Origin: Enterobacter sp. CC120223-11
Lineage (GTDB): Bacteria; Pseudomonadota; Gammaproteobacteria; Enterobacterales; Enterobacteriaceae
Length of the DNA: 64,000 nucleotides
Direction of reading: 5' to 3'
Assembly: GCF_900215375.1 (NCBI RefSeq)
Contig: NZ_OBEF01000004.1
Coordinates: forward strand, 62,001 to 126,000
Part shown: piece after piece, positions 42,823 to 51,454 of the stretch
Layout of the letters: every line of letters starts with the position of its first letter
Numbering within the stretch: the stretch's first letter is position 1
The notes under the pieces: model-generated
Seen by the model: only the letters and a program-made list of their open reading frames with translations
Told to the model about the DNA's origin: nothing
The model's database searches: none
Made by a program: the position numbers and the translations under genes

Positions 42823-44292
42823 TCAGTCGCACCAGTGGTTGACGCTGTTACCCGTCGCCAGATAAATGCTCTTTTGCTGCATCCAGGCTTTCAGCCCCTG
42901 AATGCCCTTTTCGCGGCCCAGACCGCTCTCTTTAAAGCCCCCGAACGGGGTCGAAATAGCAAACACCTTGTAGGTGTTGATCCACACCGTGCCCGCTTCC
43001 AGCTGCTCGCTCAAACGCAGGGCACGCCCGGTATCGCGTGTCCAGATCCCTGCCGCCAAACCGTATACCGAGTCGTTTGCTTCGCGGATAAGCGCGGCCT
43101 CATCGCTAAACGGCATCGCCACCAGCACCGGGCCGAAGATCTCCTCCTGGCAGGCGCGTGCGGTGTTGGTGAGTCCTTCAATAATTGTGGGCAAGAAGAA
43201 GCTGCCGTTTGCCAGTTGCGGATCGGCCGGGATCTCTCCGCCGCACAGCACGCGGCCCCCTTCACGCTTCGCCAGCTCTACATAGTCCTGCACGCTCTGG
43301 CGATGCCTGTCGTTAATCAAAGGCCCCACGTGGGTGCCATCGGTAAACGGATGACCGACGCGCAAGCCACGGGCTAACTCCAGCAGCCGCGCCATGAGTG
43401 GAGCGTAGAGGCTCTGGTGGATAAACAGCCGCGAACCGGCAATGCACGCCTGCCCTGCCGAGCTGAAAATGCCGTAGCAAATGCCACGTGCAGCCTGCTC
43501 GATGTCGGCATCTTCCAGCACGATCGTCGGGGATTTGCCGCCCAGCTCCAGCGAGGCCGGGATCAGCTTCTCCGCCGCCACGTGCGCCAGATGACGTCCG
43601 GTGGTGGTACCCCCGGTAAAGGAGATTTTGCGCACCTTCGGGTGACGCGCCAGCGCATCACCGATCACCGAGCCTTTGCCCGGCAGCACGCTCAGCAGCC
43701 CGGCAGGCAGCCCGGCCTGTTCAAAAATGCGCGCCAGCTCCAGCGCCATCAGCGGCGTGGCTTCTGCGGGCTTGAGGATCACCGCGTTACCGGCGGCAAT
43801 GGCCGGGGCGACTTTTTGCATTTCGCTGGCGATCGGAGAGTTCCACGGCGTGATGGCCGCCACCACGCCGAGGGGTTCATAGCGGCTCAGCGTCAGCAAA
43901 TCAGGCTGGCGCGGCGTCGGGAGTTCACCTTCCAGCAGCTCGCAGGCGGCGGCAAAGTAGCGTGCGGTTCCCGCTGCGCTCATTACCAGCCCGCGCGCTT
44001 CCGCCAGCGGCTTCCCGTTATCGCGGCTCTGCATCCGCGCCAGTTCATCCACGCGGGATTCAATCAGATCCGCCACCTTATGCAGGATCTTCGCGCGAAC
44101 GTGCGGCAGGCTGTTGCGCCAGGAGGGCTCGCGCCAGGCGCGCTCTCCGGCCTCAATCGCGACCTGGAGATCGTCAAGGCTTGCTGCGTGCAGGGTGGCG
44201 TTAAGCGAACCGTCAGCCGGGAAGTGGCTCTGCATCGGGTTGCCACCGCCCTGTTGCCAGCGGCCGCCAATAAATATCTTCAGCTCTTCCAT
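42823..44292 (-). CDS. NAD(P)-dependent aldehyde dehydrogenase
   Basis: This 489-residue ALDH superfamily enzyme is non-acylating. Asn151 lies in ITPWNSPIA, the general base Glu249 in SLELGGKSP and the nucleophile Cys283 in SSAGQACIAGSRLF, with the nucleotide motif SFTGGTTTGR between. Closest in style to betaine or hydroxymuconic-semialdehyde type dehydrogenases; I cannot choose between them. It lies between the aspartate-dehydrogenase-like gene (9 bases) and the TPP enzyme (13 bases). It could oxidise an aldehyde made by the TPP enzyme or a ring-cleavage semialdehyde. Confidence 0.9.
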   Translation of the reverse strand: MEELKIFIGGRWQQGGGNPMQSHFPADGSLNATLHAASLDDLQVAIEAGERAWREPSWRNSLPHVRAKILHKVADLIESRVDELARMQSRDNGKPLAEARGLVMSAAGTARYFAAACELLEGELPTPRQPDLLTLSRYEPLGVVAAITPWNSPIASEMQKVAPAIAAGNAVILKPAEATPLMALELARIFEQAGLPAGLLSVLPGKGSVIGDALARHPKVRKISFTGGTTTGRHLAHVAAEKLIPASLELGGKSPTIVLEDADIEQAARGICYGIFSSAGQACIAGSRLFIHQSLYAPLMARLLELARGLRVGHPFTDGTHVGPLINDRHRQSVQDYVELAKREGGRVLCGGEIPADPQLANGSFFLPTIIEGLTNTARACQEEIFGPVLVAMPFSDEAALIREANDSVYGLAAGIWTRDTGRALRLSEQLEAGTVWINTYKVFAISTPFGGFKESGLGREKGIQGLKAWMQQKSIYLATGNSVNHWCD

Positions 44293-44301
44293 GGTGGCTC
44301 C

Positions 44302-45072
44302 TTAGCGCTGCGACAGTTCACGGCAGGCGCGTACCGCGCTGAGCGCTGCCAGGGTGGAGGTTTTCGGGTTGCTGGCAAGCGGCAGGCCGCTTAGCTCCAG
44401 GTGGAATTCACCGAACACGCCTTCAACGTGCAGCGTGTGGGTATTACGTTTTGTCGCCGGGTCGACCATCAGTTGCACGCGAGTCTCATCCATTCCTATA
44501 CCGCCGAGCGCCACGGTCGCCGCTACGTTAGCGTTGGCCGGGAACAGACGTGCCGCCTCGCGGGCGCTGCCTTCAAAGAAGATCTGCGCTTCGGATACCG
44601 CGTTAAGATCGATAAGCTGCTCGGCATAGCTGCCGCGCCAGCTGGCGGGGCTTTTGCGTGACCGATAGGTAACGCACTCCAGGCCGCCCTCTTTCGCCGC
44701 CGCCAGACCGTCGATACCCGCCACCGCGCCGGAGAGCAGCGTCAGTTTCCCGCCAGCGCTGAACAGACGCTGCTCCAGCGCGCTGTCCGCCAGCGCACCG
44801 GTGGAGATCGCGGCCAGATGCCAGCCACGGCGTAAAATAGCTTCGCCATACTGCGCCACCGCCTGCTGGCTGGCGCATTCGAGCACCAAATCGGGCGTTT
44901 CCTTGCACTCCAACGGCGAGTTCAGGGCCATTACCGTACCGCCAAACTGCTGGCGAATTGCAGCATGGTGGGGCTCGCGCGCCACAATCCAGCCGATAGT
45001 GACACCGGAGGGCAAACGCTCAATCACCGCCTGCGCCATCGCACCAAAACCAATTAACATGATCTTTTTCAT
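44302..45072 (-). CDS. L-aspartate dehydrogenase family protein (NadX-like)
   Basis: This 256-residue protein has an N-terminal Rossmann fold beginning KKIMLIGFGAMAQAV and the family segments LLSGAVAGIDGLAAAKEGG (about residues 117-135), FPANANVAATVALGGIG (about 182-198) and SNPKTSTLAALSAVRA near the C-terminus. These are characteristic of AspDH, which oxidatively deaminates aspartate to oxaloacetate or its iminoform. The catabolic context suggests removal or addition of an amino group on a pathway intermediate rather than NAD synthesis; that is inference. It lies in a tight run, 9 bases either side. Confidence 0.85.
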   Translation of the reverse strand: MKKIMLIGFGAMAQAVIERLPSGVTIGWIVAREPHHAAIRQQFGGTVMALNSPLECKETPDLVLECASQQAVAQYGEAILRRGWHLAAISTGALADSALEQRLFSAGGKLTLLSGAVAGIDGLAAAKEGGLECVTYRSRKSPASWRGSYAEQLIDLNAVSEAQIFFEGSAREAARLFPANANVAATVALGGIGMDETRVQLMVDPATKRNTHTLHVEGVFGEFHLELSGLPLASNPKTSTLAALSAVRACRELSQR

Positions 45073-45081
45073 GATGCGTCC

Positions 45082-45876
45082 TTACAGATGGCGGCAGAAG
45101 CCACCGGAAACGTCCAGCGCCGCACCGGTGGTAAATGAGGCCAGCGGCGAGGCCAGGAACAGCAGCGCCTGCGCAGGCTCCTGCGGCTTGCCGAGGCGTG
45201 CCATCGGGATGCCGCGCTTACGGGCGATATCTGCCGTCCATTCCGGCCAGCTCTGATTTTTGTCCGCCCGACTCTCAAAGCGGCGCTGCCACTGCCCGGA
45301 TTCCACCATGCCAAGCAGAATGGAGTTCACGCGGATGCCCTTGCCCACCAGCTCTTTCGAGAGGGTCAGCGTCATATTCAGCAATGCCGCGCGGGCAGCA
45401 GAAGTGGCAATCATGTGCTCCTCCGGCTGCAGTGCCAGCAGCGAGTTCACGCAGGTGATGGAAGCAATGTCGGACTGTTCCAGCTGCGCCTGAAAGGCCT
45501 GAACCGGGTTGATCACGCCAAAAAGTTTCAGTTCAGCTTCATGCAGCCACGCTTCGCGAGGGGTGTCATTGAAGTGCGCTACGTAGCCCTGCCCGGCGTT
45601 GTTGATCAGCATATCCGTCGCGCCAAAGCGGGCTTTCACCGCATCCGCAAACGCCTGCACCTCATCGGCTTTCAGCACGTCACAGCGGTATGAAAAAATC
45701 TCCCCGTCAGGGTGTTCGTTTTGCAGCGCCGCATGGGCGCTGGCCAGGCGGTCCGGATCGCGACCACAGAAAGCGACCTTTGCCCCTTCGCCCAGCAACA
45801 GGCGCAGCGTTTCAAAGCCAATGCCTGAAGAACCGCCGGTGACTACCGCTACGCGCCCATCAATTTGTGCATTCAT
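45082..45876 (-). CDS. SDR-fold protein lacking the catalytic Tyr-x3-Lys
   Basis: Starting at MNAQIDGRVAVVTGG (45876) gives 264 residues; the frame extends upstream into the hydrolase gene but without homology-like features. The Rossmann motif TGGSSGIG (residues 13-20), NNAG (92-95) and the C-terminal DVSGG are classical SDR. Where the active-site Tyr-x-x-Ser-Lys should be, the sequence is IATSAARAA (156-164): Tyr is Ile156 and Lys is Ala160. The usual catalytic asparagine segment is also altered (AELKLFG). It is either a divergent enzyme or a non-catalytic partner. The start overlaps the hydrolase 3' end by 17 bases. Confidence 0.85.
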   Translation of the reverse strand: MNAQIDGRVAVVTGGSSGIGFETLRLLLGEGAKVAFCGRDPDRLASAHAALQNEHPDGEIFSYRCDVLKADEVQAFADAVKARFGATDMLINNAGQGYVAHFNDTPREAWLHEAELKLFGVINPVQAFQAQLEQSDIASITCVNSLLALQPEEHMIATSAARAALLNMTLTLSKELVGKGIRVNSILLGMVESGQWQRRFESRADKNQSWPEWTADIARKRGIPMARLGKPQEPAQALLFLASPLASFTTGAALDVSGGFCRHL

Positions 45877-46633
45877 CGCGCACCTCTTCGTTAATGCGTA
45901 AAAGCTGTTGGTTAAAAAACGTCTCGTTATCCAGATAGCTGGCGTGCCCGGCCAGAGGAATGGCGGTGAACGGCATGCCGTAACGCAGCGCCAGCCCCTG
46001 AACCAGCTCTGGCTGTGTGATAGCATCCTGGTCGCCGCACCAGACCTCAAACCGGCCAGAAAAGCGCTTCAGCCAGCCGTGAATGTCGTCGTGCGCCAGC
46101 ATCCACGCCGCGGCGAGGTATCCTTCAGCGCGCAGTTTGCACATCCCCGTCGCGACGGTAGCGATATCCTCCGCACGCGCACCGGGGCGCAGTAGCTTCG
46201 CGGCGCGGGTTCGGGCGAGCATTTCACCGCCCTGCGCCATCTGCTGTTCGCGGCTACGCCAGACCTGCTCACGCTGTTCCGGTGCGGCCTGCCCGTAGCC
46301 CTGCGCGGCATCCGCCAGAACCAGGTGCAGGACGCGTTCCGGGAACTTCGCCGCAAAGGCGCTGGCAACCAGCGCTCCCAGCGAATGACCCACCAGCACC
46401 ACCTGCCAGACGCCCGCGCGGTCAAGCATTGCCGCCAGCACATCGGCATAATCACCGGCGTTGGCACGATCCACCGCCAGCATCGGGCTTTCGCCATAAC
46501 CGGGCATGTCCCACGCCAGCACGCGAAAACCCTTCAGCGCCATCTGCTTATGCCAGGAGGCCGCGCCGGAGCTGATACCGTGCAGCAGCATCAGCGGAAG
46601 GCCGCTGCCCTGTTCGCGAAAACCCGTCATCAT
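45860..46633 (-). CDS. Alpha/beta hydrolase, candidate meta-cleavage product hydrolase
   Basis: This 257-residue alpha/beta-hydrolase has the oxyanion-hole motif LLHGISSGAASW (residues 16-27), the nucleophile Ser84 in VGHSLGALVA, an acid in WCGDQDAIT and the catalytic histidine in LAGHASYLDN. Size and layout suit carbon-carbon hydrolases that cut extradiol ring-cleavage products, and the extradiol dioxygenase in the same cluster supports this. An esterase or lactonase role is the alternative. It begins 6 bases after the cupin gene. Confidence 0.82.
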   Translation of the reverse strand: MMTGFREQGSGLPLMLLHGISSGAASWHKQMALKGFRVLAWDMPGYGESPMLAVDRANAGDYADVLAAMLDRAGVWQVVLVGHSLGALVASAFAAKFPERVLHLVLADAAQGYGQAAPEQREQVWRSREQQMAQGGEMLARTRAAKLLRPGARAEDIATVATGMCKLRAEGYLAAAWMLAHDDIHGWLKRFSGRFEVWCGDQDAITQPELVQGLALRYGMPFTAIPLAGHASYLDNETFFNQQLLRINEEVRDECTN

Positions 46634-46639
46634 GCCCCC

Positions 46640-47170
46640 TTAGTTCCGCTTCACTTTCGACAGCGGATGGTCGGATGGATAGGTTGGGATCTCTGGCTTG
46701 TTGGTCCCCAGCATGACGCACATCAGCGCCTCTTCTTCACCGTGGTTAAACAGCCCGCGATAGATCCCCGCAGGAACGGAAATCAGATCACGCTCGCGCA
46801 GCACGGTTTCGGTGTAGCTGTCGCCGTCCTGAATCATCAGCGTGATCTGCCCTTTGAGCATGAAGAACACCTCTTCCACGTCGTCGTGCAGGTGCAGCGG
46901 CCCTTCACACTTCGACGGCAGCACCATGGTGGAGAAGGTAAAGTGATCCGCCTGCACGGTGTTGGTGTCGTTCGCCACGCCCGTTGCGCCAGTGCCGATG
47001 TAGCGCATCTGCGCCCGGCGATATTTCGGGTCAAAATCGGCCTGGAACTTCAGCGCGTTCCAGTCATATTTGCGGCCTTCAAAGCGCGCGATGCGCGACT
47101 CGACCCACTCTTCCATGGTCAGATGGTCAGGTTTAATGCCAGGTTTGGTGGTTACGGTTGAATCAGTCAT
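46640..47170 (-). CDS. Cupin-domain protein
   Basis: This 176-residue single-cupin protein has the first metal motif as GPLHLHDDVEEVFFMLKG (about residues 91-108) and the second as VPAGIYRGLFNHGEE (about 130-144). The His-x-His-x3-Glu set and a later histidine can bind a metal. Cupins in aromatic clusters may be dioxygenases, isomerases or non-enzymatic; no specific activity can be assigned. It lies between the MFS transporter (10 bases) and the hydrolase (6 bases). Confidence 0.82.
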   Translation of the reverse strand: MTDSTVTTKPGIKPDHLTMEEWVESRIARFEGRKYDWNALKFQADFDPKYRRAQMRYIGTGATGVANDTNTVQADHFTFSTMVLPSKCEGPLHLHDDVEEVFFMLKGQITLMIQDGDSYTETVLRERDLISVPAGIYRGLFNHGEEEALMCVMLGTNKPEIPTYPSDHPLSKVKRN

Positions 47171-47180
47171 GACACTCTCC

Positions 47181-48437
47181 TCAGTAACGTCTCAGCAGCG
47201 GCAGTAACAGGGCGCAGCCCACCGCCGCCATCACCGCCAGAAAAATCAGCCCGGAATCCATGCTGTGGGTGAAGGCGATTAAAGCGCCCATTACCGCTGG
47301 CGACAGCGCGCCCGCAAAGTTTCCCAGCCCGTTGAAAATGCCGCCCGCCGTGGCGCTCACTCGCGGATGAGTGGCCTTCGCCAGCAGGGCGAAAATGTTG
47401 GGTGCCCCGGTGCCCCACATGAAGGTGCTGAAGCTCATCGCCGCGATGATGGTCAGCGGAGTATTAAGGTGCATCACCGCAGCCAGCCCCACCGCCGCCC
47501 CTGCCATTGAGATAAAGCAGGCCGCCGCACGTTTATCGACTTTGTCCGAAAGCCAGGCGCCAATTACCTCACCCGCCAGCATGGCGATAAACGGCATCGA
47601 CGACAGCCAGCCCGCGTGCTCCAGGTGAATGCCTTTGCCTTTAATCAGGTAGCCCGGCAGCCAGCCGTTGATGCCCCACAGGTAAGTGAGAAAAGCGATG
47701 TTAAAGATGCAAATGATCCAGAAGTGCGGGCTGACAAACAGCTCGCGCCGCGCAGCACGCCGTTCATCCTGAGAAGCCTGTGAAGCACTGGGTTTCGCAT
47801 CCAGACGGATCCCACGCAGGCCGATGCGAACAAACAGCAGCACCGGCACGGTAAGCATCGCCATCACAAAGAAGGTGCTCTGCCAGCCGAAGGTATTCAG
47901 CAGCCAGATGGACAACGGAAAACCAATCGCGGCACCGACAGGCGTTCCCAGCAGCCAGAGCATGGTGGCGCGGGCCTGCAGATGCTGCGGGAAGTTATGG
48001 CGCACGATAGCGAACGCCAGCGGGAACAGCGGCCCTTCCGCCACGCCAAGCAGAATGCGCAGCACGATCATCACCGTGTAGTTATGGGTAAAGCCCATCG
48101 CCACCATCAGCACGCACCACACCGCCATCATTCCGGTGAGCAAGCGCAGCGGCGCAATTTTGTCGCCCAGGCCGCTTAAAAAGACCGACGAAAAACCGTA
48201 GCTCAGCAGGAACGCGCTCATCAGAATGCCGAGGCGCGTGGTGTCGAAATCAATGCCCATCGCCTGCTGGAAATGGCCGTCAGAAAACAGCGCCGCAATG
48301 CTGATTTTGTCGAAAAACGCCAGCAGGACGCAGGCCAGCAGCGACAGCGGGATGGCCCAGCGCACCGCCTTTTCGGGCGTGCGGGTGCCCTCACCGCTTG
48401 CCTCAACGGGCGCGGTGTTGGTCTCGAATGTGGTCAT
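47181..48437 (-). CDS. MFS transporter, anion:cation symporter type
   Basis: This 418-residue protein has about 12 membrane helices and a cytoplasmic middle loop (about residues 215-240). The MFS motif region LSGLGDKIAPLRLLTG (between TM2 and TM3) and the helix RILLGVAEGPLFPLAFAIV (TM4) resemble the ACS family, which takes up organic and aromatic acids by proton symport. The same TM4 pattern (ILGIAEGPLFSLKTRF) appears in the second transporter at 54279. Its position within the cluster suggests uptake of the aromatic substrate. Confidence 0.88.
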   Translation of the reverse strand: MTTFETNTAPVEASGEGTRTPEKAVRWAIPLSLLACVLLAFFDKISIAALFSDGHFQQAMGIDFDTTRLGILMSAFLLSYGFSSVFLSGLGDKIAPLRLLTGMMAVWCVLMVAMGFTHNYTVMIVLRILLGVAEGPLFPLAFAIVRHNFPQHLQARATMLWLLGTPVGAAIGFPLSIWLLNTFGWQSTFFVMAMLTVPVLLFVRIGLRGIRLDAKPSASQASQDERRAARRELFVSPHFWIICIFNIAFLTYLWGINGWLPGYLIKGKGIHLEHAGWLSSMPFIAMLAGEVIGAWLSDKVDKRAAACFISMAGAAVGLAAVMHLNTPLTIIAAMSFSTFMWGTGAPNIFALLAKATHPRVSATAGGIFNGLGNFAGALSPAVMGALIAFTHSMDSGLIFLAVMAAVGCALLLPLLRRY

Positions 48438-48462
48438 GTCTCCCCCTACGGGTGCGGTTTCG

Positions 48463-49650
48463 CTATCGCAATGACATCAGTGAAAAGGTCGGGTCGACGA
48501 GCGGCACGTCTGATAAATCTCTCCCGGCGGCCATCCAGCGTTTCGCCAACTTAACGGTGCGCGCATCGTTGAACGCGACCAGCTGCGTCAATCGTCCTTG
48601 TGCATCCAGCGAGAAGAACAGCGAATCCTCACGCGCTATCGTTGCGCTCCCCGGCTGCGGAATGCCGAGGATCTGAATGTTGTGCTGATATTGATCCGAC
48701 CACAGCCACGGCGCGTCGTCGTAGCCTGCCGCATCGGGATTGAGCATCGCTTTAGATGTGGCCACCGCCTGGTTCTGGGCGAAGGCCCACGACTGGATGC
48801 ACAGACCGTAGTGGTGGTGCTGAGCGACATCGCCTGCGGCGAAGATATACGGATCTGACGTACGTCCCTGCGCATCGACCACGATCCCACGTTCGGTTTT
48901 CAGCCCCGCATCGCGTGCCAGCTCCAGGTTGAGATCGACGCCTATCCCCACCACCACCGCATCGAAAGTTTCACGCTTACCGTCGCAATGAATCACCGGC
49001 AGGCCGTCGTCATCCTCCAGCTCCAGTGCGCCACAGCCGGTGCGAATATCCACGCCCTGCTCCCGATGGAGAGCCTCTAAGCGTTGAGAAACCTCAGCGC
49101 TCACCGAGCGCATGCACAACGCAGGCTGCTGTTCGAACAGCGTGACCGCCACGCCGCTTTTTCGTGCAGAGGCGGCAATCTCCAGGCCAATCCAGCCGCC
49201 GCCGATAATGGCTAGCTTTTTACTTTCAGCCAGTCGGCTTTTCAGACGCTGCGCATCCTGCCAATGGCGTAAGGTATAGACCTGCGGGTGGCGGGCCCAC
49301 CCCTCACCCGGCAGGCGTGCCCGCCCTCCGGTGGCCAGAAGCAGGATGTTGTAACTAAGAGATTCTCCGTTGCTCAAAACGACCTTTTTCGCTTCGCGAT
49401 CGATGGATTCAGCCCGCAGCGGACGATACCAGGTCAGGCTCAGCGCCTGCTGTGCCTCTTCAGAAAACAGTCGCGGCAGCTGTGCCTCTGGCTCCAGCAG
49501 CGTGGCTTTGGAGAGCGGCGGGCGCTCGTAAAAATCCCATTCCTCTTCTGCCACCACGCAAATTTCACCGTCGAATCCTTCGTCGCGCAGGGTTTTCGCC
49601 GCCCAGCCGCCCGCCTGACCACCGCCGATGATGACAATGCGCGACGTCAT
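48463..49650 (-). CDS. FAD-dependent ferredoxin reductase of the Rieske system
   Basis: The start MTSRIVIIGGGQAGGWAAKTL (49650) gives 395 residues. It has the FAD dinucleotide motif at residues 9-14, the NAD-binding motif AIIGGGWIGLEIAASA in the middle (about 145-160) and the second FAD motif IFAAGDVAQHHH (about 265-276). This is the architecture of reductases that feed electrons from NADH to Rieske ferredoxins of ring-hydroxylating dioxygenases (the BphA4/HcaD class). It overlaps the extradiol dioxygenase by 4 bases (ATGA), and its partner ferredoxin is encoded about 4 kb upstream in the same direction. Confidence 0.9.
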   Translation of the reverse strand: MTSRIVIIGGGQAGGWAAKTLRDEGFDGEICVVAEEEWDFYERPPLSKATLLEPEAQLPRLFSEEAQQALSLTWYRPLRAESIDREAKKVVLSNGESLSYNILLLATGGRARLPGEGWARHPQVYTLRHWQDAQRLKSRLAESKKLAIIGGGWIGLEIAASARKSGVAVTLFEQQPALCMRSVSAEVSQRLEALHREQGVDIRTGCGALELEDDDGLPVIHCDGKRETFDAVVVGIGVDLNLELARDAGLKTERGIVVDAQGRTSDPYIFAAGDVAQHHHYGLCIQSWAFAQNQAVATSKAMLNPDAAGYDDAPWLWSDQYQHNIQILGIPQPGSATIAREDSLFFSLDAQGRLTQLVAFNDARTVKLAKRWMAAGRDLSDVPLVDPTFSLMSLR

Positions 49651-50573
49651 ACCGCCTCCGTTTTTTTCTGCTGACGGCGGGTGTCGTGATCGATTCCGCC
49701 TTCGACTGCCCATTCGGTAAAGGAGACCAGGGAGTGTTCCAGCTCGCGCGGCTGCCAGTTTTCGGTCAGGTAGTCGTCGTTGGTGTAGTACTCGAATGCG
49801 CCGCCGGTCGGGCTGTTGACGTACCAGAAGTACGCCGATGACACCGGATGGCGGCCAGGCCCGATAAAGGTGCTCCAGTCATTTTTATTCATCGCGATAC
49901 CGCCGCCGATCACCTCGTGAATGTCGCGCACGGTAAAGGCCACGTGGTTCAGGCCACGTTTACGGGTAGGGAGTTGCAGCAGGAAAAGATTGTGATGACC
50001 GCCACGCACGCCGCAGCGCAGGAACACTGCACGGTTGATGTAGCGGTCGGAAACCTGAAAGCCGAGCACCTCGCGGTAGAATTTTTCCACCGCCGCCAGC
50101 TCTTCAACGAAGAACACCACGTGCCCGACGTTAATCGGCTGGGCACGATCGTAAACGGGGCTTGGGGTATCAATGCGGCGGACATCGCCCCATTGGTTAA
50201 TGGGTTCGACGTTCAGCTCCACGTCGCTCTGCTGGCTCACCTGCACGCGCAGAGTCATGCCGTTGGGGTCGAGGCACTCGAGCGCATCGCCTACTTCACG
50301 AAAGCCGGGCTGCTGTGCCAGCTTCGGGCGCAGCGCATCCAGATCGGCCTGCGTGGCAACCGCCCAGGTCATGCGGCGCAGCGTGTTGCCTGCTTCAAAC
50401 GCAGGAGGAAGATCGGGGCTGTCGATGGCGTTCAGCTCGACACGCGCGCCGCTTAAGGTGGTGAAACGCTGGCCGCTGGCATCGCCCGTCAGGCCAAAAT
50501 CACGCATAAATTTGGCGCAGTGCGTCAGGTCTTCCACGCCAAATTCCAGCTTTTCAATTCCGGTTACACTCAT
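49647..50573 (-). CDS. Two-domain extradiol ring-cleavage dioxygenase, VOC family
   Basis: This 308-residue protein has two tandem VOC modules (about residues 1-115 and 145-290), the layout of type I extradiol dioxygenases such as BphC and catechol 2,3-dioxygenase. The three iron ligands are in place in the second module: His151 in NVGHVVFFV, His210 in LNHVAFTV and Glu261 in GGAFEYYT. It should open a catechol-type ring next to the hydroxyls. The IclR stop lies 78 bases upstream, the largest gap within the cluster, so an internal promoter is possible. Confidence 0.9.
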   Translation of the reverse strand: MSVTGIEKLEFGVEDLTHCAKFMRDFGLTGDASGQRFTTLSGARVELNAIDSPDLPPAFEAGNTLRRMTWAVATQADLDALRPKLAQQPGFREVGDALECLDPNGMTLRVQVSQQSDVELNVEPINQWGDVRRIDTPSPVYDRAQPINVGHVVFFVEELAAVEKFYREVLGFQVSDRYINRAVFLRCGVRGGHHNLFLLQLPTRKRGLNHVAFTVRDIHEVIGGGIAMNKNDWSTFIGPGRHPVSSAYFWYVNSPTGGAFEYYTNDDYLTENWQPRELEHSLVSFTEWAVEGGIDHDTRRQQKKTEAV

Positions 50574-50651
50574 CGTTCGTTGCCTCTTCTGGCCCAGATT
50601 GGGCGTAAAACATGCCCGACGCAGTGAAGCGCCTGACGTTAACTCACTGAT

Positions 50652-51440
50652 TTAACTGGCCTGTGACAGATACCCTAAGAAGCCAGAGATTTTATCCGCC
50701 GCGAGGCGGACCTCGTTTTGCAGGAACTCGCGATCGGTTTGTGGGATCTCCTCCGACGGCACCAGGATGCTCACAACGGCGGCCACACGATGGCTTCGGT
50801 CATACACCGGATAGACAATGGAGGAGATGCCGTGGCGGAAGAAGGATTCACCGATCACAGACCCGCGGGCTTTATCCTGCTGCACCATCTCCCACAGGGC
50901 TTCGCGTTCGTGAAGCTGCCCTGGCGTGTTGCCTGGCAAGCGTTCGTGTGGGAACAGCTGCTCAAAGTCGGCGCGGGAGATATCGGTCAACAGCATGCGG
51001 CCCAGCGAAGTGCAGTGCACCGGCAAACGGGTGCCAATACTGACCTGATTGATGCGCGAGCCGGCAGCGCTGACGCGGGCGATGTAGATGATGTCGCGCC
51101 CGTCGCGGATCGCCAGATGACTGCTGCACTGGCTGATGTCGCGCAGCTGTTCGATGACCGGCTGCCCAACCTGTGCCACGTCCAGCGAAGCGATGTACTC
51201 AAAGCCCAGACGCAGCACGTTCATGCCGAGCGAGAAGGTGTTGGTGCGGGTGTTACGCTCCAGAAAGCCCATGTATTCCAGGGTCTGCACCACGCGATAG
51301 GCGGTGGCCTTCGGCATATCCACCAGCCGGTGCAGCTCGGCAAAGGTCAGTTCGCGATGCTGCTCTCCGAAGGCCAAAAGCAGCTGTAAACCGCGCTCCA
51401 GCCCCGGCACCAGGTACTTCACTTCCTGATCGTTTGCCAT
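50652..51440 (-). CDS. IclR-family transcriptional regulator
   Basis: This 262-residue protein has an N-terminal winged helix-turn-helix (LTFAELHRLVDMPKATAYRVVQTLEYMGF, split here: LTFAELHRLVDMPKATAYRV then VQTLEYMGF, about residues 34-62) and a C-terminal IclR effector domain (about 80-255, with CTSLGRMLLTD and HGISSIVYPVYD). IclR regulators commonly control aromatic catabolism. It lies inside the operon rather than beside it, between the SDR (14 bases) and the extradiol dioxygenase. Candidate palindromic operators occur in the divergent promoter region at 53885-54216. Confidence 0.92.
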   Translation of the reverse strand: MANDQEVKYLVPGLERGLQLLLAFGEQHRELTFAELHRLVDMPKATAYRVVQTLEYMGFLERNTRTNTFSLGMNVLRLGFEYIASLDVAQVGQPVIEQLRDISQCSSHLAIRDGRDIIYIARVSAAGSRINQVSIGTRLPVHCTSLGRMLLTDISRADFEQLFPHERLPGNTPGQLHEREALWEMVQQDKARGSVIGESFFRHGISSIVYPVYDRSHRVAAVVSILVPSEEIPQTDREFLQNEVRLAADKISGFLGYLSQAS

Positions 51441-51454
51441 AATCGCTTCACCCG

